NCBI GenBank assembly: GCA_965224495.1
Contig: CBDCZI010000029.1
Coordinates: forward strand, 323,774-387,773
Reading direction: 5' to 3'
Source: CBDCZI01 sp965224495
GTDB taxonomy: Bacteria > Bacteroidota > Bacteroidia > Cytophagales > JAAEPT01
Length of the DNA stretch: 64,000 nt
Shown: positions 34,281 to 43,761 of the stretch, piece after piece
Position numbering within the stretch: position 1 is the first letter of the stretch
Layout of the letters: every line of letters starts with the position of its first letter
Notes under the pieces: model-generated
Seen by the model: only the letters and a program-made list of their open reading frames with translations
Database searches by the model: none
What the model was told of the DNA's origin: nothing
Translations under genes and position numbers: made by a program

Positions 34281-35744
34281 ATGTTGCAGTCGTTACAAGA
34301 AAAAGTTAATCAATTGGTGTCAAAAATAAATGCCATTAAAGGACTTTATTTTATTTTAGCATTTGTTGTCTTAAACCTTGTCTTAAAGTTAGTTTTTATT
34401 TCGAGTAAAGATATTTCTCACGACGAACCTTTTACCATTTTTCACGCACAAGCAACTTGGGATGAGTTGTGGTTGATGCTTAAAACAGAACCTAATCCAC
34501 CTTTGTTTTTTATATTACTTCATTTTTGGGTGAAGTTGTTTGGTGTTTCCCCGTTATCTGTACGCTTTTTACCTGTATTATTTAGTACACTTACAGTTAT
34601 TTCCTTATTTAAGCTATCCAAATTGTTTGGTAAAAATGTCCTTGCAATAGCTACCACGTTATTATTTACTTTTTCAAATGCACATTTAGCTTGTGCACAT
34701 GACACGCGACAGTACAGTTTGTTTGCTCTTTTTACTTTACTTTCTTCTTATCAACTGTTCAAAATTTTATTTAAAGGGGATAATAAACGCTCTGATTTTA
34801 TTTTTCTTGCAGGAAGCTATTTTTTAATGCTTTACAGTCATCATATTGGCTTTATTGTAGGTTTTATTCATCTGATTGTCATTTTACTGAACAGTAAGAA
34901 ACTAAACAAACAGCTCATTGTAGGATTGTTGGGAGCAGGTGTCGGTACATTACTTCTTTACGCACATTATATACCGATTTTTTATCAAAGCTTTTTCGCA
35001 ACGACCTCTTCGGGTACGCTCAATTCACCTCCGATACTTATGGATTTGTACGGGATGATTCGCTATTATATGAACGAACCTGTTATTGCCGTTTTTTCTT
35101 TGATTGCTTTTGGCTTCTTTCTAGTGAAGTTCGTCACAAAGAAATATTTACCAAAAGTGACAAGTCTGTTATTGCTCTTTCTGGGACTGTATTTCACTAT
35201 GTTCTTTTTGTCAGATTTGGTACCGTTATTTATATCGAGGTATGTTCTTTTTATTAGTTTATTCTTTTACTTGCTCGTTGTTTTAGGGATTAAATACGCT
35301 ACAAATAACAACCTTATTCGTACGCTGGCTTTGTTTACTATTCTGATAGCGATGGTTGTTTCATTAGATTTAAAAACGGACAACAACAGGTACGTTAAAA
35401 CAATTGTAGGTATTATCAAGGAAAAAGAAACGAAAAACACAGCTATTATTATGTGCCCTGTGTGGACAAACCACCGTTTTGCTTATTATTATGACCAAGC
35501 TACCTTTAAAGATTACAGTAACTTCAATAAGCGTCTAATTGATCAAAATGTATTTTCTATTAATTCAGAAAAAGAATTGAATAATCTTGACCTTACTAAA
35601 TTTGATAAAATCATTTATTTAGATGGTTGGGCAGAGACGGTTGACCCTGAGTTACTCATTCAAAAAAGCCTTGAGACTACTTATACAAAATCATACGAAA
35701 ATTATGATTTTGAAGGGTACCGTATTTTTTCTTTTGATAAATAG
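34281..35744 (+). CDS. GT39/ArnT-like membrane glycosyltransferase
   Basis: The 487-residue protein has about eleven membrane helices. The first periplasmic loop holds the GT-C catalytic motif ISHDEPFTIFH (about residue 40) and PNPPLFFILLHFWVKLFGVS, the PMT_2/ArnT pattern. After about residue 385 there is a periplasmic domain. Such enzymes use polyprenyl-phosphate sugars to modify lipids or proteins outside the inner membrane. The start abuts the stop of the GT2 donor-making gene, so the pair works together. The acceptor is unknown. Confidence 0.85.
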   Translation: MLQSLQEKVNQLVSKINAIKGLYFILAFVVLNLVLKLVFISSKDISHDEPFTIFHAQATWDELWLMLKTEPNPPLFFILLHFWVKLFGVSPLSVRFLPVLFSTLTVISLFKLSKLFGKNVLAIATTLLFTFSNAHLACAHDTRQYSLFALFTLLSSYQLFKILFKGDNKRSDFIFLAGSYFLMLYSHHIGFIVGFIHLIVILLNSKKLNKQLIVGLLGAGVGTLLLYAHYIPIFYQSFFATTSSGTLNSPPILMDLYGMIRYYMNEPVIAVFSLIAFGFFLVKFVTKKYLPKVTSLLLLFLGLYFTMFFLSDLVPLFISRYVLFISLFFYLLVVLGIKYATNNNLIRTLALFTILIAMVVSLDLKTDNNRYVKTIVGIIKEKETKNTAIIMCPVWTNHRFAYYYDQATFKDYSNFNKRLIDQNVFSINSEKELNNLDLTKFDKIIYLDGWAETVDPELLIQKSLETTYTKSYENYDFEGYRIFSFDK

Positions 35745-35795
35745 TATTTGCTCCGAGTCAGAAATGAAGAGTTGAGTAATCGAATAAAGCGATAA

Positions 35796-37685
35796 TTAAG
35801 CGAAATTCTTTTTCCACCAATCTTGAAACACGACCAATGCCCAAACTTGTGCGTGACTGTCTGCTGGATTGTTGGAGTTTAGCTTAGTAACCATAGAAGA
35901 CAATGCGTCAGGTGAGAAAATACCTTGTTGCTCGATAAAATCTTTATCTAATAAGTCTTTTGTTACTTTTGATTTTAAATCGGTGCGTAACCAGTCCAAT
36001 AAAGGGACTTCAAAGCCGTGTTTTGGGCGGTTGTAAAGCTCTTTTGGGATAAAATCTTCAAAGGCTTCTTTTAGTATCAGCTTTTGTGTTTTGTGATTTA
36101 TCTTATATTCTATCGGTAAACTATTCGCGAAATCAACTACTTCCGCATCTAAAAAGGGTACACGAACTTCCAATCCATTAGCCATTGACATACGGTCAAC
36201 TTTTACAAGCATATCATTTTTTAATAATTGCTTTTGGTCGTTCAATAAAATAGATTGTAAACTGTTTTCTTTCAGTTCTGAAACCATCGCTTGTTCTGCC
36301 GAAATCAACTCATTAAAAGAAGGTGAAGGCATATTGTCCGAAAATAAATGAAGTGCTGTTTTCTCATCTGTTATCTTGCACCATTGGGCATAACGCTCGT
36401 TGAAAGGCATTTTAGCTCCTGTACAATAACGGTCAAATTGACGAATAAGGTTACCTAATTTATTGTTTCTTGATTGCGGTAATAGTTTCCAAAAAGGACC
36501 AAAGGTTTTTACTAAAGTTGCTTTCCAATCAGGGTTTAATGTCAAATATTCGCCTTTGTATTTGTTGTATCCCGCAAACAATTCGTCAGCACCATCTCCT
36601 GAAAGAGCAACTTTTACGTGTTGTTTGGTTTGTTTGCTTAAAATATGAACAGGCAACGCACTACTATCTGCAAAAGGTTGGTCGAGTGAGAGGAGCATTT
36701 CATCAACACCATTTAATAAATCAAGATTAGAAAGCATAAAACGGTGATGTTCTGTACCGAATTTTTTAGCAACAATATCTGCGTATTTACTTTCATCAAA
36801 ATAAGGGTTGTTACTGTATCCGATAGAAAATGTATGCAGGTTGCTGTGTGTTTGTGAAGCAATACCTGTAATAATGGTAGAGTCAATACCACCACTCAAA
36901 AACGCACCGACTTCTACGTCGGCAATCAAACGGTATTCTACACTTTTGAACAACAACTCACGCAATTTGTCTTTTGCTTGTCCGTAGTTTGATGCGGAGT
37001 GATTTGTGGTAGTAGAGGTGATGAAACTACGTTTTTCTTGTGTTTTGTCAGCTTTTATTTTTAAGTATGTTCCTTGTTCTAAAGCAAAAATATTACTGAA
37101 CATTGTTAAAGGTTCAGGTACATAATTGTATTGAAAATATTGAGTTAAAGCAATCTGATTAATTGATTTTGGAATGTTGTAAGTATTCAACGAACGGATT
37201 TCGGAGGCGAAAATAAATTTATCATTATCCAAAAAGTAATAAAGGGGTTTGATACCAAAACGGTCACGAGCAATAACGACTTCGTTTGTTGCTTTGTCAT
37301 AAATAGCTAAGGCAAAAAAACCATTTAATTTCTCAAAACAAGCTGTTCCTTCTTCTTGGTACATTTTCAAAATCACTTCGGTATCAGTCTCTGATTTGAA
37401 AGTGTGCCCTTTTTGCATTAATTGCTGGCGGAGTTCTTTGAAATTGTAAATTTCACCATTGTAAGCGATGATAAATTGCTCATTTTCTGATTTCATTGGT
37501 TGATTTCCCAACGAAGAAGTGTCTTGAATAGACAAACGACGGTGCCCAAATAAAACCAAGTCATCTAAATAAAAACCTTGATTGTCAGGTCCTCGGTGCT
37601 CTAAAGCTGTTGTCGCTTTCGAGTTGTTAATCATAAAAAAACGACCAACTTCATTAAAAGCTCTAATTCCTGTTATTCCGCACAC
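35796..37685 (-). CDS. asnB: Asparagine synthase (glutamine-hydrolysing)
   Basis: The 629-residue enzyme has an N-terminal class II glutaminase (MCGITGI, Cys2 nucleophile after Met removal; RGPDNQGFYL; YNGEIYNF) and a C-terminal synthetase domain with the PP-loop LSGGIDSTI (about residue 265) and SGDGADELFAGYNKY. It makes asparagine, or in surface-polysaccharide clusters amidates a sugar acid. Its place beside three glycosyltransferases makes the second role possible, as AsnB-like proteins of this length are common in such loci, but it may simply be the housekeeping enzyme. It is convergent with the GT39-like gene. No terminator was seen in the 51-base gap. Confidence 0.92.
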   Translation of the reverse strand: MCGITGIRAFNEVGRFFMINNSKATTALEHRGPDNQGFYLDDLVLFGHRRLSIQDTSSLGNQPMKSENEQFIIAYNGEIYNFKELRQQLMQKGHTFKSETDTEVILKMYQEEGTACFEKLNGFFALAIYDKATNEVVIARDRFGIKPLYYFLDNDKFIFASEIRSLNTYNIPKSINQIALTQYFQYNYVPEPLTMFSNIFALEQGTYLKIKADKTQEKRSFITSTTTNHSASNYGQAKDKLRELLFKSVEYRLIADVEVGAFLSGGIDSTIITGIASQTHSNLHTFSIGYSNNPYFDESKYADIVAKKFGTEHHRFMLSNLDLLNGVDEMLLSLDQPFADSSALPVHILSKQTKQHVKVALSGDGADELFAGYNKYKGEYLTLNPDWKATLVKTFGPFWKLLPQSRNNKLGNLIRQFDRYCTGAKMPFNERYAQWCKITDEKTALHLFSDNMPSPSFNELISAEQAMVSELKENSLQSILLNDQKQLLKNDMLVKVDRMSMANGLEVRVPFLDAEVVDFANSLPIEYKINHKTQKLILKEAFEDFIPKELYNRPKHGFEVPLLDWLRTDLKSKVTKDLLDKDFIEQQGIFSPDALSSMVTKLNSNNPADSHAQVWALVVFQDWWKKNFA

Positions 37686-37726
37686 AATGTTTCCTATTAA
37701 ATGATAAAAGTTATTCCTAGAGATGT

Positions 37727-37734
37727 TATCTTTG
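37727..37734 (+). promoter_or_regulatory. -7 promoter element (TATCTTTG)
   Basis: Exact TAnnTTTG, 19 bases before ATG 37754. Confidence 0.6.
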
Positions 37735-37753
37735 CCTTGTAAAGAAAAGCATT

Positions 37754-38260
37754 ATGAAACACCTCTACCTACGAAAATACATTTTATTATTCTTATTACC
37801 TTTATTTATTTACTCTTGTGGAGGAAGAAAAAAAGGAAAGAGTTCTTCAAAGTCTAAAAAAGCGACGGTTTCGGCGGAGGCACACACGGCAGTAAAAACT
37901 GCTTTCAAATACAAAGGCACAAAATACAAATACGGAGGAATCAACAAAAGAGGCATTGATTGTTCGGGATTGATGTATATGTCGTACCAAGAAGCAGGTG
38001 TGAGTTTGCCGAGAACAAGTTCTGCACAATCAAAATTTGGAAAAAGAATATACATAGGAGAATTGCAAAAGGGCGATTTGGTATTTTTTGGAGCGAAACC
38101 AAGAAGTAAAAAAATCACACACGTAGGTATGATTTCTAAAGTGACAAAAGAAGGTGTTTTCTTTATTCACGCATCAAGTTCGAGAGGCGTAGTCGAAGAC
38201 CAAATGAGTGCTGTTTATTACCGTCCACGTTATATTTCTGCTCGTAGAGTGGCTAATTAA
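37754..38260 (+). CDS. NlpC/P60 (C40) peptidoglycan hydrolase lipoprotein
   Basis: The 168-residue envelope protein has a lipoprotein signal with lipobox FIYSC (Cys about residue 22), a basic Ser/Lys-rich linker, and an NlpC/P60 domain with catalytic Cys in RGIDCSGLMYMSYQEAG and His in KKITHVGMI. The third polar residue is likely His in FFIHASSSRGV. It probably cleaves peptide cross-links in the wall as a D,L-endopeptidase. Length is normal for a single-domain member. It is followed after one base by the TIGR02757 gene, probably in the same transcript. Confidence 0.9.
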   Translation: MKHLYLRKYILLFLLPLFIYSCGGRKKGKSSSKSKKATVSAEAHTAVKTAFKYKGTKYKYGGINKRGIDCSGLMYMSYQEAGVSLPRTSSAQSKFGKRIYIGELQKGDLVFFGAKPRSKKITHVGMISKVTKEGVFFIHASSSRGVVEDQMSAVYYRPRYISARRVAN

Positions 38261-38261
38261 G

Positions 38262-39035
38262 ATGGAAGTACAAACCTTATTAGACGATAAATACGATGCG
38301 TATTGTCAGTCTGCTTTTATCAGTAAAGACCCGATAAGTATTCCTCACAGCTATACAAAATTACAGGATATTGAAATTACGGCATTTTGGACAGCTATAT
38401 TATCGTGGGGAAACCGCACGACGATTATCAATAAATGCACGGAACTATTTGGTTTGATGGACAATGCTCCGCACGATTTTGTTTTGAACCATTCGGACGA
38501 AGATTTGAAAGGCTTGTTGAATTTTAAACACCGTACATTTAATGCGACGGATACACTTTATTTTGTCGAATTTTTCAAACAGTATTATACAAATAACTAT
38601 TCGTTAGAAACTGCTTTCTCGGATTATATCTTGCCTGAAGATGAGAACGTTAAAAATGGGGTAGTCAATTTTTATACTAATTTCTTTGCGTTAGAAAATG
38701 CGCCTGACCGTACACGAAAACACATTGCTTCACCAGACAAAAAATCGGCGTGTAAACGTATCAATATGTTTTTGCGATGGATGGTAAGAGACGATGGGCG
38801 AGGAGTGGATTTTGGTTTATGGAAAAACATTAAACCCTCACAATTGATTTGTCCTTTAGATGTACACGTAGATAGGGTTGGACGTAAATTAGGTTTGTTG
38901 GTACGGAAACAGAGTGATTGGAAATCGGCGGAGGAGTTGACAAAAAATCTGAAACAGTTTGATGCGAATGACCCTGTAAAGTATGATTACGCATTGTTTG
39001 GTATGGGTATAGAGGAAAAAGGAAACCTGTTTTAG
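38262..39035 (+). CDS. TIGR02757/DUF2400 family protein
   Basis: The 257-residue soluble protein, with AFWTAILSWGNRTTIINKC, CKRINMFLRWMVRDDGRGVD and PLDVHVDRVGRKLGLL, matches the TIGR02757 family. This family has a helical DNA-glycosylase-like fold and no established function. ATG 38262 was chosen; an upstream in-frame ATG at 38208 lies inside the NlpC/P60 gene. The stop at 39033-39035 lies 20 bases before a structured repeat that fills most of the gap to the DUF2797 gene. Confidence 0.88.
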   Translation: MEVQTLLDDKYDAYCQSAFISKDPISIPHSYTKLQDIEITAFWTAILSWGNRTTIINKCTELFGLMDNAPHDFVLNHSDEDLKGLLNFKHRTFNATDTLYFVEFFKQYYTNNYSLETAFSDYILPEDENVKNGVVNFYTNFFALENAPDRTRKHIASPDKKSACKRINMFLRWMVRDDGRGVDFGLWKNIKPSQLICPLDVHVDRVGRKLGLLVRKQSDWKSAEELTKNLKQFDANDPVKYDYALFGMGIEEKGNLF

Positions 39036-39054
39036 ACGAAGTGAGCGAGTTGGA

Positions 39055-39194
39055 CGGCATAGGGATAGAGGCGGTATCCTTTTGGGGGGAGACTTGATTA
39101 TTTTGACTTTCTGTACCGTTGCTCTTGGTAAGTGTTCGTGAAAAATCAAGCTAAGTTCAACCCCAAAAGATATAGCCGAAAGCCCGCTCGATGC
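39055..39194 (+). repeat. Dispersed structured repeat, copy E (long hairpin form)
   Basis: Begins GGCATAGGGATAGAGGCGG and ends AGCCCGCTCGATGCC. Nested pairings are visible: outer GGCAT/ATGCC, inner CTTTTGGGG/CCCCAAAAG, and distal CTTGATT/AATCAAG. Right-hand conserved bases are AAAAGATATAGCCGAAAGCCCG. It is closest in layout to copy B. The remaining gap to 39295 shows no gene. Confidence 0.7.
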
Positions 39195-39294
39195 CCCAAA
39201 AATAAATTCTTATTACAAAACGAGGAATAAATAGGAGGGGAGGCTTATTTCTCCATCAAAATAATTATATTTAATTGCGATAAAAAAATAAAAA

Positions 39295-40086
39295 ATGTCA
39301 TACAAAGGAGTGCTTAGAAAAATGCGAACGGAATTTGGTTCGCCGATTCAATATTTTTTGAATTTAGATAATCAGGAAATTCATATTAATGAGTTGATTG
39401 GGAAAGAAATTCAGTTGAAATTTGAAGGGTATGAGTGTTTGTGTTGTGGTAAAAAGAAGAAAATCTATCGACAGGGAAGCTGTTACGACTGTTTTTACGA
39501 CCAGCCGACGATGGGCGAGTGGATAATCAGACCCGAATTATCAATGGCACATTTGGGAATTGAAGACCGTGATTTGGAATATGAAAAGGCAGTGCAATTG
39601 ACGCCTCATATTGTTTATTTGGCATTATCGAGTGAGGTAAAAGTGGGCGTAACTCGCAAAACGCAAGTGCCAACACGATGGATAGACCAAGGGGCAAATG
39701 GAGCTTTGGCTATTTTGGAAGCGCCCAATCGCTACTTGGCAGGGATTACCGAAGTGGCTTTAAAAGAGTTTGTTGTAGACAAAACAAACTGGCGTAAAAT
39801 GTTGAAAAACGATGTGCCTGAGGTTGATTTACGTACCGTACGTGATGAATTGGAGCAATATATTCCTGCGGAGGCGAAAGAATATTTCTTAAAAGGAACA
39901 GAAGAACCTTTGAAAATGGAGTTTCCTGTGTTACAATACCCTGAGAAAATAAAAAGTTTGAACTTAGCAAAAACACCTGAGTATTCAGGGAGATTAATTG
40001 GTATAAAAGCACAATATTTCATTTTTGAAGATGCTGTTTTTAACGTACGAGGAAATGAAGGAACGGTAATTACATTGACTATTTGA
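39295..40086 (+). CDS. DUF2797 protein with zinc-ribbon-like cysteines
   Basis: The 263-residue protein has Cys pairs in CLCCGKKKKIYRQGSCYDC (about residues 48-66), suggesting a zinc ribbon. A segment VKVGVTRKTQVPTRWIDQGA, similar to the start of GIY-YIG-type nuclease folds, follows. The family (DUF2797) has unknown function; a nucleic-acid role is an inference from these two elements. The next gene starts one base after its stop, so the pair is probably cotranscribed. ATG 39295 is the first in-frame start. Confidence 0.82.
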   Translation: MSYKGVLRKMRTEFGSPIQYFLNLDNQEIHINELIGKEIQLKFEGYECLCCGKKKKIYRQGSCYDCFYDQPTMGEWIIRPELSMAHLGIEDRDLEYEKAVQLTPHIVYLALSSEVKVGVTRKTQVPTRWIDQGANGALAILEAPNRYLAGITEVALKEFVVDKTNWRKMLKNDVPEVDLRTVRDELEQYIPAEAKEYFLKGTEEPLKMEFPVLQYPEKIKSLNLAKTPEYSGRLIGIKAQYFIFEDAVFNVRGNEGTVITLTI

Positions 40087-40087
40087 T

Positions 40088-40627
40088 ATGATAGCACGTA
40101 ATATTCCCAATAGTTTACTGACAAAAGAAGGTAAAGTTACACCGCTGGTGCGTGGACTTTTGGTTGGTGGATTTGGGTATGCTGAGCAGTCGATAAAGGA
40201 GACCGTATGGGAATACGGACCTGGTAATTTTGTTTATGACAGAGAAAAACCCAATGCAATTACGTGGTTCAAAAAAATCTATTACTCTAAAAATTGGTCG
40301 GAAGAAAGTGATGTAGCGACTTGGCTTTGCTATATTGTGCACGAACAACGCCACCGTCACGACATTTATACTCTTGGAGGAACACGTTTTTATTTTTCGT
40401 ATTTACGAGATTATGCTCGTCAAAAAAGACAATTTGACACACAACACGAAGCGTATTTGAATATTTCGTGGGAGAAAAAAGCCTATGGCGACGAAGCCGT
40501 GATGCGGTCGGTATTGATTTCTACCGACTTTTTAGCACAGTGGACAATGTTAGTAAATGAAAATGCAGGTTTTCGTGCAGGATTTGAATTAGCAAGAACC
40601 TACCTCGCCGAAAAACTGTACGTATAA
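40088..40627 (+). CDS. HExxH-containing protein, possible zinc metallopeptidase
   Basis: The 179-residue protein was not assigned to a named family. It contains VHEQRHRHDIY (about residue 92), a fit to the HExxH zinc-binding motif, and later HEAYLNISWEKKAYGDEA, which supplies a downstream Glu as expected for a gluzincin-like third ligand. There is no signal peptide and no membrane helix. The ATG is one base after the DUF2797 stop, so the two are probably translated from one mRNA. Catalysis is inferred; the motif could be fortuitous, though its placement in a helix-like segment is right. Confidence 0.6.
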   Translation: MIARNIPNSLLTKEGKVTPLVRGLLVGGFGYAEQSIKETVWEYGPGNFVYDREKPNAITWFKKIYYSKNWSEESDVATWLCYIVHEQRHRHDIYTLGGTRFYFSYLRDYARQKRQFDTQHEAYLNISWEKKAYGDEAVMRSVLISTDFLAQWTMLVNENAGFRAGFELARTYLAEKLYV

Positions 40628-40699
40628 AGTCAGTAAATCGAAAAAATCATATTTTTAATTTCATTTTTATTTTAGACCTTTAGAAAAAAACAAACAACT

Positions 40700-42017
40700 A
40701 TGTCGAAACAACAAGAACATATTAAGTGGTTATTGGGAGAAATTAACTTGTGGAAACAAGCAGGAGTGATAGACGAAAACACGCAAAAAGCACTAAATTC
40801 TCGCTATGTTTTGGAGGAAGAAGATAAAACAAGTGCTTTTATCATTATTTTTGCCTCTTTGGCGAGTGTCTTGATTGGCGTCGGAATTATTTCTTTGTTC
40901 GCTACCAATTGGGATGATTTTAGCAAGTCCACCAAAACGAGCTTGAGTTTTATGCCTTTGGTACTTGGGGCAGGTTTGTTTTTATTTACGCTAATAAAAA
41001 AATCGGACAGGATTGCTTGGAAAGAAGCCTCTTCAGGTTTTTTGATGTTGGCATTTGGAGCAACGATGGGTTTGGTGAGCCAAGTTTACCACGTAGATGG
41101 TTCGTTGCGTGATTTCCTGACCACTTGGCTGATTTGTAGCTTGCCTTTGGTCTATATTTTCCGTTCGCATTTGGTGTTTTTGATGTATATGTATTTTGCC
41201 ATTCATTTGGGCATTTCTATGGTTGGGCACAGCACGTTGTTACAGTCTTGGTTGATTCCTTTTGCGGTAATTCCTTATTTTATTCACCTGTTGCACAAGC
41301 ATACAATGGAAAATAAAACAATCGTAAGTACGTGGGTAGTAACGTTAGGATTTGGCGGTTTGTTGTTCGCTAATTTTTGGGAAACGTATGGTTTATTATT
41401 TGTGATGATGAGTAGTTATTCGCTGATGTTGTACCTTGTTGGGAAGTATTATTACGGCAACCAAACCAACAATCTACGCCAACCTATGCAATCTTTATCG
41501 GTTCTTGTCGTGCTTGTCCTATCCTTTATAATGACTTTTATAGACGCTGTGCGAGAGTTGTTAGACGAAATGGTAGAAGATTATTTCCGAAATCCGATGG
41601 ATAGCACACACTATTTTAATGTCGCTGTTTTATTGGTTTTCATCGGTGTTGGCGTTTATTATTACACCAAATTGAAAGATAAAAATACGGTCAATTGGTT
41701 TGTTTTAGCAAGTCCAGTTTTTGTTTGCCTTGATGTTAGCATTCACCAAAGAAGATGCGATTTTTGTTGACGTTATCTTTACAATTTACCTCTTTTCTTT
41801 TGGTTTATTCTTAATTTATAAAGGGATTAATCAAAAAAATATGGCAAAACTCAATATCGGGATGTTGGTTATCAGTACCATTATATTGTCTAAGTTTTTT
41901 GAAGTAGATATCAGTCTTACACTCAAAGGAATTGTTGCTATATTACTTGGAGGAGCTTTTTTAGCAACAAATGTTGTTTTATCGAAAAAATTAAAAGCAT
42001 CGAATTATGAAAAATAA
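40700..42017 (+). pseudogene. DUF2157 membrane protein, frameshifted at ~41720
   Basis: The first frame (40700-41770) gives a soluble DUF2157 N-terminus (SKQQEHIKWLLGEINLWKQAG) and then membrane helices. The frame ends after VFVCLD, while the frame beginning at 41721 continues with LFALMLAFTKEDAIF, further helices and a normal end at 42017. Deleting one T from the TTTTT run at 41718-41722 joins them as SPVLFALML. A one-base slip in a homopolymer may be a sequencing error. DUF2157 proteins are membrane proteins of unknown function, and the GDYXXLXY gene overlaps its end, the usual pairing. About 438 residues if intact. Confidence 0.75.
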
Positions 42018-42582
42018 ATTCAAAATAATATTTACAGTCATTTACTTAATGGCATTGTTTGCGATACCTTCGTTCACGATTTTTCAAAGTGACACCGTAT
42101 TAGAAAAAGGCGAAGTTTACCGTTTTAAGGTACGTCCACGAGATCCGTTAGACCCGTTTAGAGGTGCTTATGTTACCCTACAATTCGATTTATCGAGTAT
42201 CACCGTGCCTTATAATCCTGCTTTAGAAGATAAAAAAGAGGTCTTTTTACTCTTAGGAAAAGACGAAGAAGGTTATGTCGAAATAGTAAATGCTGTCGGT
42301 ACAGCACCAGCGGAGGGCGATTATTTACAAACGAAATTAAAATACGGTTACCCTTATTCTGAAGACGAAACGACTATTTTGCGAGTAGATTTTCCTTTCA
42401 ACCGTTTCTTTTTAGACCAAGAAGACGCCAAGTTAGCAGAGGGAAATATCAGAGGATTGGCACGAAACAACCAAGTTTATTTAGATGTGAGTGTTTTTGA
42501 AGGAAAAGGAGTCATTAAAGAGTTGTATTTTGGAGATTTACCTGTCCGAGAATATTTGGACGGATTAAAAGAGAACAAATGA
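42007..42582 (+). CDS. GDYXXLXY domain protein
   Basis: The 191-residue protein has one N-terminal membrane helix (IIFTVIYLMALFAIPSFTIF) and a beta-rich extracytoplasmic domain. It carries the eponymous EGDYLQTKLKYGYP motif (about residue 105) and FRVRPRDPLDPFRGAYVTL-like strands (KVRPRDPLDPFRGAYV). These proteins usually sit beside DUF2157 proteins, as here with an 11-base overlap; the joint role is unknown. It overlaps rlmH by ATGA. Confidence 0.88.
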   Translation: MKNKFKIIFTVIYLMALFAIPSFTIFQSDTVLEKGEVYRFKVRPRDPLDPFRGAYVTLQFDLSSITVPYNPALEDKKEVFLLLGKDEEGYVEIVNAVGTAPAEGDYLQTKLKYGYPYSEDETTILRVDFPFNRFFLDQEDAKLAEGNIRGLARNNQVYLDVSVFEGKGVIKELYFGDLPVREYLDGLKENK

Positions 42583-43064
42583 AAATAAAATTGATAGTTA
42601 TAGGCAAAACAGACGAGAAATACCTCAAACAAGGTTTAGCAAAATACGAAGACCGCCTAAAACATTACGCCAAATACGAAATAGTGGTCATTCCCGACGT
42701 TAAAAAAGGCAAGAAACAAAACATTGAATTACAACAAGAAGAGGAAGGCAAACTCATCTTGGCAAAAACACAAAACAGCGACCATTTGGTATTGTTAGAC
42801 GAACGAGGAAAAACTTTTTCGTCGGTACAATACGCCAAACATTTGGAGAAAAAAATGGTCGGAGGAGTAAGTTCAATTGTCTTTGTAATCGGCGGACCTT
42901 TTGGATTTTCAAAGTCAGTTTATGACCGAGCAAACGACAAATTAAGTCTATCCGCAATGACCTTTTCACACCAAATGATACGTCTGTTTTTTGTCGAACA
43001 GATATACCGTACATTCACGATTATTCGTGGCGAAAAATACCACAACGAAGGTAGTTTAGCTTAG
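42579..43064 (+). CDS. rlmH: 23S rRNA (pseudouridine1915-N3)-methyltransferase RlmH
   Basis: The 161-residue SPOUT-fold dimeric enzyme methylates pseudouridine 1915 in helix 69. Motifs: KLIVIGKTDEKYLKQGLAKY, LVLLDERGKTFSS, FVIGGPFGFSKSVYDRA (knot region) and the C-terminal LFFVEQIYRTFTIIRGEKYH. Length is standard (155-160). It is the last gene of a coupled row (DUF2157, GDYXXLXY, rlmH). No hairpin terminator was noted directly after; the repeat at 43172 may take that role. Confidence 0.96.
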   Translation: MKIKLIVIGKTDEKYLKQGLAKYEDRLKHYAKYEIVVIPDVKKGKKQNIELQQEEEGKLILAKTQNSDHLVLLDERGKTFSSVQYAKHLEKKMVGGVSSIVFVIGGPFGFSKSVYDRANDKLSLSAMTFSHQMIRLFFVEQIYRTFTIIRGEKYHNEGSLA

Positions 43065-43171
43065 AGAGGAGTGTTAATTTTGGTTGGAGCTTACCCTTTT
43101 TGCTGACTTGGTTTTCTGTGTTTTAGAGTTAGTTTTATCGATAGAAAGGGAGTGAGTCGGTAAAATGAAAG

Positions 43172-43242
43172 AGCGGGTCGGGTCGTTGGCTGTATCTTTT
43201 GTTCGTTCCTCACAAAAGGATGTCGCCTTTGCCTCTAAGCCG
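43172..43242 (-). repeat. Dispersed structured repeat, copy C
   Basis: The minus strand reads CGGCTTAGAGGCAAAGGCGA, CATCCTTTTGT, loop GAGGAACGA, ACAAAAGAT and ...CGACCCGACCCGC. It is in opposite orientation to copy D, 520 bases away. Confidence 0.72.
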
Positions 43243-43761
43243 ATTATACAGCTATTGGCTTCTAGCAGACTTTCTATCGTCTGTATATAACGTAACACTT
43301 CCCCACCTTTCTAAGGAAGGAATTAAGGGGGGGGGGCGCTACAATCAGACACCAAACACCACTTCATTCCGAATTTGTTTTGGAATCTGATAAATCCCCT
43401 ACGTGAAAAACAACACACAAGCGTATTGTTAGCCCAAATTAAAGATTGTTACGTGAGACTCTTCTTTTCAGAGCAAGACTCCTCCATAATTATAAATGAG
43501 ATTATTGAATTTGTCACGATGGAATCAATACCAATCAGGAAGAATAGACTCTTCATAAGAAAACAAACTTTCAAAGCAAAAGCTAAAATTAGCAACAACT
43601 ATGTGCTAGTGCTTTAAGGCTTAACTTAATGGTATTGCCCTGAGCCCTTCCTTGAAAAGGAAGGGAAGTCTTTCTTTATGTGTGTTATTTATAGAGACGT
43701 ATTGAAAGTCAGTTGGGTATAGTAGCTTGTTGCTAGAAGCTGTTTTGGTAGTTAATGACTT
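43243..43761. other. Intergenic DNA between inverted repeat copies
   Basis: No supported gene. It contains a ten-G run at 43327-43336, two short palindromic fragments (CCTTTCTAAGGAAGG near 43310 and CCCTTCCTTGAAAAGGAAGGG near 43645), and an unconvincing 80-codon reading frame at 43375-43617. It may be debris of a repeat-borne insertion. Confidence 0.5.

Noticed and set aside
43375..43617. 80-codon ORF in the repeat-rich gap
   Set aside because: No recognisable motif, no promoter element, poor codon pattern and position between mobile-looking repeats; it could be a remnant but cannot be supported as a gene.
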